Shown piece by piece: positions 55,741 to 64,000 of a stretch of DNA of 64,000 nt. Within the stretch, counting starts at the first letter, position 1, and every line of letters starts with the position of its first letter. This DNA is from Epiperipatus broadwayi (lineage: Eukaryota > Onychophora > Udeonychophora > Euonychophora > Peripatidae): the NCBI GenBank assembly GCA_028023455.1, contig JAQFVV010006231.1, positions 1,941,478 through 2,005,477 of the forward strand. The letters are read 5' to 3'. A program made the position numbers and the translations under genes. The notes beneath the pieces were generated by a model. It did no database searches, was not told where the DNA came from, and saw nothing but the letters and a program-made list of their open reading frames with translations.

Positions 55741-58700
55741 AAAAGTGAATTTTATTTTTGGAGACTTTAATGTACATGTTGGAACAATAAACATTTGCCA
55801 AGAATTATTGAAAATTATGATTCTGTAAACTCCTTGGTCTGCTATTATTGCATTTTTGCACAATAAGTAAATTGACTGTTATGAATACTTTGAACAAAAA
55901 ATCATTGCAAATAAACTGAGATTTATCTGTAGAAGTTCATATTACATGAGCATTTATGAAAACAGATTGTTGAATAGATCATAAACTAGTATGCTTTAAT
56001 TTCAAAATGATAATCATAATAAAAGAGATATTACAATAATAAAACAATATTTAATTTTTTAGAAGTATCTACCATTTTCATTAGATTTTAACAACTATTA
56101 AACCCTAAAAAGGTTAATTTGAACTTTGAGGATTGTTATGTTACTATAACATGGAATTCTCTTAAAGATGGGCCTTATTGATAGGAGTAAATCTATTCTT
56201 GGGCTCACTAAAAAAATAGTGATTGGTTCATGACAATTATCCCATTATTAATAACTGAATCAGAACAAAATATGTTGCCTTAGCAAAATAAGAAATTGAA
56301 TGTGGAATTTTATAACTAATATAGAAGTTATATATCTGACAAGAGGGCTTTAAAAGAATTGTTGGATTAAAACTACAAAGATGTTCACATTTACCTTTCA
56401 TCATGATCACTTTAGACCTTTTTTGACAAATTGAAAATAACATATGAATCTAATAAATGATATCATAATTTTATTAAATCCACTAATGGTTTTTTCTTAC
56501 ATGAGGAAAATGATTTCAAACAGATAAAAAGAATACTTTCTTTCAAATGATGATACAAGAATTGCAATAATGACTTAATAATACATGTATTTACTTTTTA
56601 GATTTCAACAAAGATATTTAGTTTAGGGAAGCTACAAAGTGGAAAAGCCACATTTTCTGAGATATATAAAGAAGTTTTAAAATATAGAGATGATATTTTA
56701 GCTTCAGTAATATATAAATTTATAAACTTATTAGTATATAATATAGTAATATATAAATTTATAAAGATATGCAAACTCATCTTAAGAATATTTCTATTGT
56801 TAAATGGGATAGAATATCATTTTCATCCACTTCAAAAGTACTTTCAAGTATTTTGTTGCTTCTAGTCACACAGATATACAGTTTTCAGAAATTCAGTATT
56901 GTTTTAGGAAATTAAAGACCATCATAAATATGGTTTTTCCATGCAAATACAAAAAAGTGTAAGGACAAATAAATTATTTATATATTACTTTCAAGGATTT
57001 AGCCAAAGCCTTTAACTATTAATTGAACATATATGTGATATTTTTTAAACTATCTAATTGTCCATCAAAGTTTTATTTATATGGTACTTATTACTTATCT
57101 GGGCTTGGCTGCCTGTTGGCATTGTTACCAGTGCAAAACAGCTACAAATGCCATTTACATGGCCTAACACTTCAGGCTAAAAAAACAGTTTATGTTTATC
57201 TTAGCCATTGCAGGCCACTTGATGGCATTGCACAGAAACATTATGGCCTGTTTTGTGCTTCATGACACATTATGCGAATTTGCACAATTCACTGGTCACT
57301 ACCTTATTGTCTGATGGTGTTTGGATTTCAAGTGGCCACAAGTTTTGATATGTCCATAGCAGAGTAATTTCATTTCTACTTAAATCAAGCAGTCTGACTC
57401 ACTAAGAATTGTCACACTATTCCCATCTTTCCCTACACTACTTGGAATGTGCAAAACATAGGGAAAGGGTAGGGCTGAATACAATTTGGCCAAGCTCATG
57501 TGAAAACTCACGCTTTCATTTGAAATTATACAAGACAAATAAAATGGTGCACAAATTGTGCCACTTATTGATGTCAGTCAGGCTCCTGCAACTGAAGGTA
57601 TTCGATTCCTAAAAATAAAATATTGAAGATATAGTAGGAAAAAATAAAAGGATCAAAAAATGTCATTAATAGTAAAAGTTCTTTTTAAAAATGGCAAAAT
57701 AGAAATCACATAATACAAATTGCCATATAACCAAAAAAAGTCACTGTATTTTAAACATGAAAAATGAAAACAAATATTGTAAAAATCTGAAGTTTTGATG
57801 TTATTATAATTTTTTGGGGTGGTATGTTGAAAGGATCAAAAAATGTAATTAATAGAAAAAGTTGTTTTTAAAAATGGAAAAATAGACATCGCATAATACA
57901 AATAAATTCAAAAAAAAAGTCGCCATATAGTCCTCATTTTTTAAAAAATAATGAAAAGATAATAAAAGTTGAAAATGTTAAAAGTTTTGATCTTATTTTA
58001 ATTTTTTTTGGGGGGAGTGGATTGAGAAATACTTTGTCTTCACTGAGACAAAAGATAGAGACAAAAGTTATTTTTGGTTTTCATTTTTAAAAAAATAGTA
58101 ATAAAAATTGGTTTTAAAAATCAAAGTTTTAGTATATCAGTGGTATACAAATAAAGACAAAAAAAAGTCACCGTATTTTGAAAAAAAAAGAAAATGAAAG
58201 TTGAAAAAGTCAAATGTTTTGATCTTATTTTAATTTTTTTGGGAGGAGGGGGGTGGATTGAGAAATACTTTGTAAAAGTTAGAGAAAGAAGTTATTTTTG
58301 TTTGTTTTTATTTTTAAAAAAAGGTAATGAAATTGATTTAAAAAATAAAAGTTAACGCCAACAAAAAAAAATTGCCATATAGCCAAAAGAAATCCATTAA
58401 AAATGAAATATTAAAGATGGAGTAAAAAAAATTAAAGGGATCAAAAAAATTAGCCATATTTTAAAAATTGTGGCCTGGTAATGCTGCATTGTATTGTTTT
58501 TGACTGGCAACAATGCCATCAAGTGACCAAACCTGGCTAAGTGATAAGTCCCATTGATATTTACAGATTCTAAAAGATGGAATGAAATGAAATAGTTTTA
58601 CTACAGGTAAAAAGTCTGAGGCTGACTAATAAAATCTGGTATTAAACAAGAATATTTATTAACTCCTTCATTTTTTTAATTTTTATAATTGTGGTCTTTG

Positions 58701-59055
58701 TATCATCTTATAGGCAGCTTAATGAATTAGTGATCAAGATATAAAACAGAATTTGGTGTTAAAATTTTTTAATTTGAACTGATTCTAATAAAAACATCAT
58801 CATCTTGGCTTATGTAGTTATTTTAAGCTGACGATTATATTATTTATTGTCAAATGAAAAGATAATTTACAACACACATTTAATGTTTTGAATAAAACAT
58901 ATAAAAACTTTGATTTAGTAATTAATGTTTAGAAACCTCAAATCCTTTATTAGCCAGCAATGAAAGAAAAATTTTCAGCAACCTTTAGCTTGGATAATTA
59001 TTAGTTTGAAAATGTGAGCCAATTTAAATATTTTGGTAAGTTGTTTTTAAAATAA
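55741..59055 (+). pseudogene. Second LINE, endonuclease and RT relic, split by element X
   Basis: The plus strand starts inside an endonuclease, with FIFGDFNVHVG at 55751-55783 including the catalytic Asp/Asn. It continues through decayed QLLLQ- and LTVTNTLF-like sequence. RT blocks follow: SQYCFRK near 56895, LYITFKDLAKAFNY (motif A) near 56970-57020, and LSNCPSKF at 57050-57070. Element X then intervenes (57083-58552). Beyond it are FTTG..KSGIKQE (motif B region) near 58600 and ADDYIIY at 58827-58847 (catalytic dyad intact), then a SQFKYFGK-like YLG block near 59020. The RT style (GVKQGC, ADD) is that of the widespread RTE/CR1-like group. It is 5' truncated at the junction with the esterase LINE. 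Confidence 0.7.
57083..58552 (-). mobile_element. Element X copy 2, inverted relative to copy 1
   Basis: Full-length match in reverse to 51642-53181. Ends are GGTACTTATTACTTATCTGG and the complement of GGGACTTATCACTTAGCCAG. Flanking 8-bp repeats are ATTTATAT (57075-57082) and ATTGATAT (58553-58560), one mismatch. The frame at 57409-57612 corresponds to 52646-52858 of copy 1, and both begin MSH.....SLH.LEC. Few stops separate the two copies in this frame, but it is short and has no known domain. This copy interrupts the RT of the plus-strand LINE. Confidence 0.75.
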
Positions 59056-59124
59056 AAAGATGGCTTTGTTGTTGAGCTGCTGCACACACTCCACTATACT
59101 GCTTGTTTTATCACAATAAAATAA

Positions 59125-59471
59125 TAATGTGCAAGGCTAAAACCTTTGACAAAAGCATCTTAAAATGCGTATGTGACCGCCAATCAGATGTAATAATATT
59201 TAGTGAATTAAATGTGAAGATGTTTTAAGCTTCACACTCTTAGTTTGGAATGCTTGAGTCTGACTTATTTATATATAAATTTAAGTATAGAAGAAGGTGG
59301 GTTCCATCTTTTTCTTGTGTTCTGGCTTGTGTTCTTGAATTGAGAGTTCCATGTGCAGTCATTATTACATCTGATTGGCTGTCACATAAGCATTTTAAGG
59401 CACTTTTGTCAAAGGTTTTAGCCTTGCATGTTATTATTAGATATCTCTTAGTGCTTAATAAAGTTATATAT
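59125..59471. mobile_element. Inverted pair of PLE-like termini flanked by 14-bp direct repeats
   Basis: Arms of about 80 bp (59130-59200 and 59358-59440) share GCAAGGCTAAAACCTTTGAC and CCAATCAGATGTAATAAT with their complements. The outer flanks carry the identical 14-mer TCACAATAAAATAA at 59111-59124 and 59472-59485, which looks like a target-site duplication. The arm end TCAAAGGTTTTAGCCTT matches the PLE-terminus repeat at 48000. It is probably a tiny PLE insertion made only of two inverted 3' ends. Confidence 0.6.
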
Positions 59472-59485
59472 TCACAATAAAATAA

Positions 59486-60104
59486 CTAATGCAACTAAAT
59501 TATTTGTATATAGAGCTATTAGTACAAAACTATTTAGACCCCCCCTACCGACTTTTCATAGAAGCATAAGAAAATTTTTATTTAAAGATGCTCCATAAAA
59601 TTTGAAAAATATGATATAAATATTATAAGATCAACATATTTTTCACATTACTCTTTTGAATTAGCATGCAAAAGGAATTCCAAAAACATTCTTTTTAAAG
59701 AAAACGATTTTTGATAAACTTGAGAAAGATTATTGATGAAGATTTAGACTTCATTTATTATACAAAAATGATCCAATGACTATCTAAAGAAATGCAATGT
59801 AATTCCTGTCTTTTGGAAGCTATGACTGAGAATATAATATAATGCAGAGCTACAATTAGATACAGTGATAACAACTTTCATATAAAAAGGTTTCTGTAAA
59901 ATAAATAAAAAGATAGCATGCAAAAACCAAATAATAGTATGATATGCTAACTAGTTCCTCATTATGGATGTATTTATAGTTCATCAATTTATTTGTATGG
60001 TCATTGCAAAAGTATGTTATAAATATTTTATTTCTTTAATCTTTTTATTCTTAGAATTGTAATGATTGCTATTGATATATTAGAATTGTAACTGGATGCT
60101 ATTA
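59486..60104. other. AT-rich sequence, no feature seen
   Basis: No supportable feature. Confidence 0.4.
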
Positions 60105-62220
60105 ATATATATATATTATAATGATCGAAAAGCAAGTGATAGATCGAATCTAACGACAAACTACGATATCTGCTCTACAGGGTGCCATCTAGACATTTAA
60201 ACCTAGAAAAATTTATAGAGTAGGCAGATACGCACTGTTAAGATTCCACTTTATTTAAATATTCAGATCATTAGCCCAAGTCACTAGCTTAGGGAGTAGC
60301 AGAGATGATAAAATATAACTTTAATTTATATCTTAAATACAAATAAATAAAAGCCACTGCCAGAAATTAACACATAAAAATATTTATTTACGCACATATA
60401 AAATCATTCTAAATTTGAGGAATAAGTTTAACATTTTAGATTTTTATATTAATCTTTAATTTTACATTTAAATAAATTTCAATGAGTTTAATATTTTATT
60501 TAGATGGTAGAGTATGAATAGACTACATAGACCTGCATTTGAAAAGAAAATATTCTATCCCTTATTTAACCTTAGGCCAAAAAGTTCGCAGTCAAACTGG
60601 CGTCAATCCATCTGATACATTTATGTATTCAATGTAGCATGAAAATACAACAACACAAAATACTATACTGTCAGGAATGTACGTCTGAACAGTAAGTAGA
60701 GTTAGAGAAGACACTGTCTCTCCATCAACAGGTATGCTGCATCTGTTGGTGAGTAGAACAATAAACATAAAACTCCATACGAATGGATTGTGGTCCTTTG
60801 CCATCTTACAAACCCATCCATAGGCAAACAGAAGGTGTGTGGTGTATATGTGCAATCCTGCCCGTAGCGGATCTCATACTACATCTACTAATTACACAAA
60901 TATATCCAATCCATTGAGCCAATTCAACTACGAAATGAATAACCTAAGATTACCCTCCCTTAAACTATATATAACTTTACAAATCTATACAGCCATTCAC
61001 ACCCGACTTAAATTTAACATTTATTATGTTCGCACATGTGAATTTTATAAAATTTGTTTTAAAATGTTGAGTATAGATCAGCTGCACAGATTTCATGGTT
61101 AAAAACATTCCAAAATACACATAACCGATCAAAATACAAAGTCATCGCTAATGGCAATTGCATAGGGAATACAAAAAAAAAACCCAATGGTGTTCATCAT
61201 AAGACACTGCAGTGACATGATGACTTATATATTCCAGTCGACTATGAAACAGCAACATAATTAATCGCTAATGAATCTATGCAATGTCTAAACCCAACTT
61301 TAAATTTCATGCATTTAAATAATTTATATGATAAGTATTAATACAATAAATAATTTATACAATAACAAAAAAAAATGGAAATGATGTTTATCAATGCAAA
61401 ACATATAAATTTAAACATTTTCAATTGATTTTAAACTTAAAAGTCAGATATAAGTTCATAAGCTTGAACAAAAGTTCTTAATTATTTTTAAATTTTAGAG
61501 TTCATGTCAGTAGCTTACAGTAGAAGAATCACTGCTCTTGATGTATATTTCCACGGAGTCTTTATTTGAAAACCCGGTCAGATGTTCCGGAGGTAGCATT
61601 AACTGGTTCATTTTAGTATCACAGTCAGTTCATTTTTAAAATAGAGAGAGAGTGTGTGTGATATGTGCGTCCTATTACAATCCTCAAAAAAAAAACAAGC
61701 CGGAAAAACTGACTGGAACTCAATATTTTTCTTTTTATAGTCCTCCTATGGATTCCATGAACAAAAATGTCACTGTTCCATTTTTTTCATTATGGTCCAG
61801 GCCTTTATTTGCTTCCATTGGTCAAGTTAAAATCTTTCTTCTCTTATCTATTTTTCATCTGACTTTTTAATTACACAGCTTTTGGATAATTAATAAACAA
61901 TCATTTCCATTTACAGATTACAGGAATTAATTAATACCTGTTTTTATTTTTACTTACGTTATTTCTTTTTTTAAACTATTTTTATATTTAAATCTTTTTT
62001 TTATAAAAAAAAAAAGTACGTTCAAATACCTTTTTTTATTTATAAAAAAAAAATATTTTTAAAGTTTAGTATCTGTGCGAATATATACATTTAACGAACA
62101 TTTTAATTTTAGTGTTTAGTTGTTGTTTTTTTTAATACATTTATTTTTATTTGCGAACTTTAAGATTTTATTTTAATTTAATGTAACGACATATTTATAT
62201 ATCGTTACAATATATATATA
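60105..62220 (+). repeat. Large dispersed repeat R2, copy 2
   Basis: Same orientation as 27905-30187. The best-matched parts are 60105-60420 and 60578-60700, with weaker matches to a right end at GTAACGACATATTTATATATCGTTACAAT. The 87-codon minus frame at 60592-60855 has a hydrophobic middle. The matching stretch of copy 1 also reads for some distance, but stops and no known motif argue against a gene. Confidence 0.5.
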
Positions 62221-64000
62221 TATATTGTGCCATTACAATTTAGTCATTAGCTAAATTTGTAGTAATGTGCATGAAAGAAAATGTGGAACAAAAATCATCA
62301 TCACATTTTATATAGCAAAGGAAGCTGTAGGGCATCCAAATTTAAACCCTATAGGATTAAGTCCAGAAAAACAGATGGAAAGAGAGGGGGGACAAGTTAT
62401 ATTCTTTAGTTGTTTACACACATTCAGTTATTCAATAATCCATTTGTTAAATAGAGTTACAAAACATATATAGACAATGTGTGTTAACAAAGCTAGTTAG
62501 TCATTTGTATGTATTAAATACTAACTTTCTTTAAAACTAACCTATGCTTGATCAATTCTAATATCTTTTTCTGTTTCTATTTTACTTTTCTATAATTGTA
62601 ATTTGAATTGAAAAAGTTACAGATTTAATTTTAAATATTAGGGTTATAATTTCTAAACTAGCATTCATATTATTAGTCAGCCAGTTTTATAAATGATTGG
62701 AATAATGGCAGTGTATGTGCTTGGATATTTTACATACACAAATTAGCATTTATTACATTTTGAAAAAGAAGGGTTAAATCTGTCAAATTATTTTTTTTAT
62801 TCAACAATTTTGTGTTAAGGGAGAAAATCTGTTAAATTAGATATATATTTTTGTAACAATTTTGTTTTTATAAATGATTGTTTGTCATTTTGGAGTTTAA
62901 GCTTGGTGAAAACTCTAATTTTGAAATTGTCTTATCCTAATATCAAAAGAAAGAAGCTCCAATTTTAGATGTTACAGATATATGTGAGGAAAAAGGATTA
63001 AGACTATTTTTTTCTTCGAGACAAAGGTTTGTCTGAAAACTAGATGTGTGATTTTTTTTTAATGTTCCCAAAAAAGATTGCACTATCCAGCTAAAAACGA
63101 ATTGGTCAAAAATAGAAATAAAAAATTGGATATAAAAGCAGTCTGAAAATCAGTTGACTGGGAGGGCAGACTTTTAAAAATATTGCAGAGAAAAGACAAG
63201 CGTTTCAACTTTACAAAAATTCCAAATTTCAAGTCATTTTTTTTTATATGTTGAATTTTTGGAGGTTAAAGATATAAGAATGGCAGAGTAGAAAATTTTT
63301 TATATAATCTCATCTTTTACCTGACCATCGCGGAGCTGCAGATCATATAGGAAAGAAAGAGCCTTGTCTGAATTAAAAAGAAAATATTCTACACCTTCAA
63401 CTGACTGAGAGAGATAAGATGTTTTAAATAAAAAGAAGAAAACATTCACCTGCATTTGAAGGAGATCAGAAAATGATTTAATCTACTCATAAATATTAAT
63501 CATCGAGTCTAATTAATTATTCCAGTGATTGAGTTTAAACCTAGGAAAAATTATAAATGTGAAGACAACTGCTATATTTCATCCACTATGAGAATCATGC
63601 AAACAGGAAAAATTTAAAATTAATATAAGGATTTCTAAATAGTCCACTAAAGCAAATAACTGTATTAAAATCATTATCATCAAATAGTTATACACCTCAA
63701 GAAAGAGATAGTTCCAAAGGAAACAGAAATTGTTGCTGCAAAGGTATAAATATTTAACAGGACAAGTTTGAACCCTTGGAAGTTCACCACAAAACAAAGG
63801 ATCGGTAATATGACTTTTTATATCTATTTTCTTTATGATATCAGAGTCTTAATAAAATTTTAGCAATAAAGTGGTATATTTTATTTAAAGAACTTTTAAA
63901 GACAATTCAGATCGATTAAAACCAAGAATTTTTTTACTAATGATAACCTTAAGCTTTATTAATGATTTTGTATGTACCAAAATTATGATTGTTTATTAAT
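62210..64000 (-). repeat. Large dispersed repeat R1, right copy (runs off the window)
   Basis: Reverse complement of 25983-27765 at moderate identity over its whole length, reaching the last base of the window. It includes the SINE-like block 62225-62480. The minus frame at 63579-63797 and the plus frame at 62267-62473 are not conserved in the other copy. Confidence 0.7.

Noticed and set aside
60592-60855. 87-codon minus frame with hydrophobic segment as a membrane protein
   Set aside because: The matching part of R2 copy 1 has stops and frame changes, and no start context or motif supports translation.
25983-64000. Giant Polinton/Maverick-like element bounded by R1
   Set aside because: No DNA polymerase B, capsid-type or other Polinton genes are visible inside, R2 is not inverted, and R1 identity is only moderate.

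Overview
The window is about three-quarters A+T and has no convincing host gene. No open frame passes 168 codons, and every frame with a recognisable product belongs to a decayed mobile element. The mix is: RTE-type and esterase-bearing LINEs, several Penelope-like elements (PLEs) with GIY-YIG remnants, Ty3/Gypsy relics, tRNA-derived SINEs, Merlin- and hAT-type DNA transposons, fold-back elements and (TA)n/(ATG)n microsatellites. This points to an intergenic or intronic stretch of a metazoan genome. A mollusc, possibly a cephalopod, is my best guess from overall composition; it is an inference, not a proof.

Layout. 1-5.4 kb: a PLE pair in inverted orientation (1670-2840) in plain AT-rich DNA. 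5.4-6.8 kb: plus-strand RTE relic. 8.3-10.2 kb: a SINE, a fold-back element and a degenerate short-motif array. 10.3-13.2 kb: nearly complete minus-strand RTE relic with endonuclease and reverse transcriptase (RT). 13.2-21.4 kb: mostly featureless, with hairpins and two long (TA)n runs. 21.46-22.41 kb: a Merlin-like transposon with an exact 8-bp target duplication. 24.1-31.9 kb: a 63-bp tandem duplication, two large dispersed repeats (called R1 and R2 here) and a PLE pair that keeps an RT YIDD motif. 32.5-36 kb: a Gypsy relic, two SINEs and a 166-bp hAT-like MITE with exact target duplications. 40-44.6 kb: two more PLE pairs and several fold-back repeats. 45-48 kb: a second Gypsy relic with LTR-like ends, an RTE fragment and a PLE terminus. 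48.9-59 kb: a nested block. A minus-strand LINE with an SGNH-esterase ORF1 abuts a plus-strand LINE, and each is split inside its RT domain by an inverted copy of the same 1.5-kb terminal-inverted-repeat transposon (element X). 59.1-64 kb: a small PLE-terminus pair with 14-bp direct repeats, then second copies of R2 and R1.

Three observations stand out. First, nearly every PLE here has the same form: a truncated copy joined at its 5' side to an inverted, shorter copy. Second, PLE termini carry a stem-loop flanked by CUGANGA-like and (G/A)AAA strings, with compensatory stem changes between copies; this suggests an RNA element related to, but not identical with, a hammerhead core. Third, element X has used 8-bp near-perfect target duplications in two unrelated LINEs. 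Nothing in the window forms an operon or working pathway; the elements are related by nesting and by shared repeat families.
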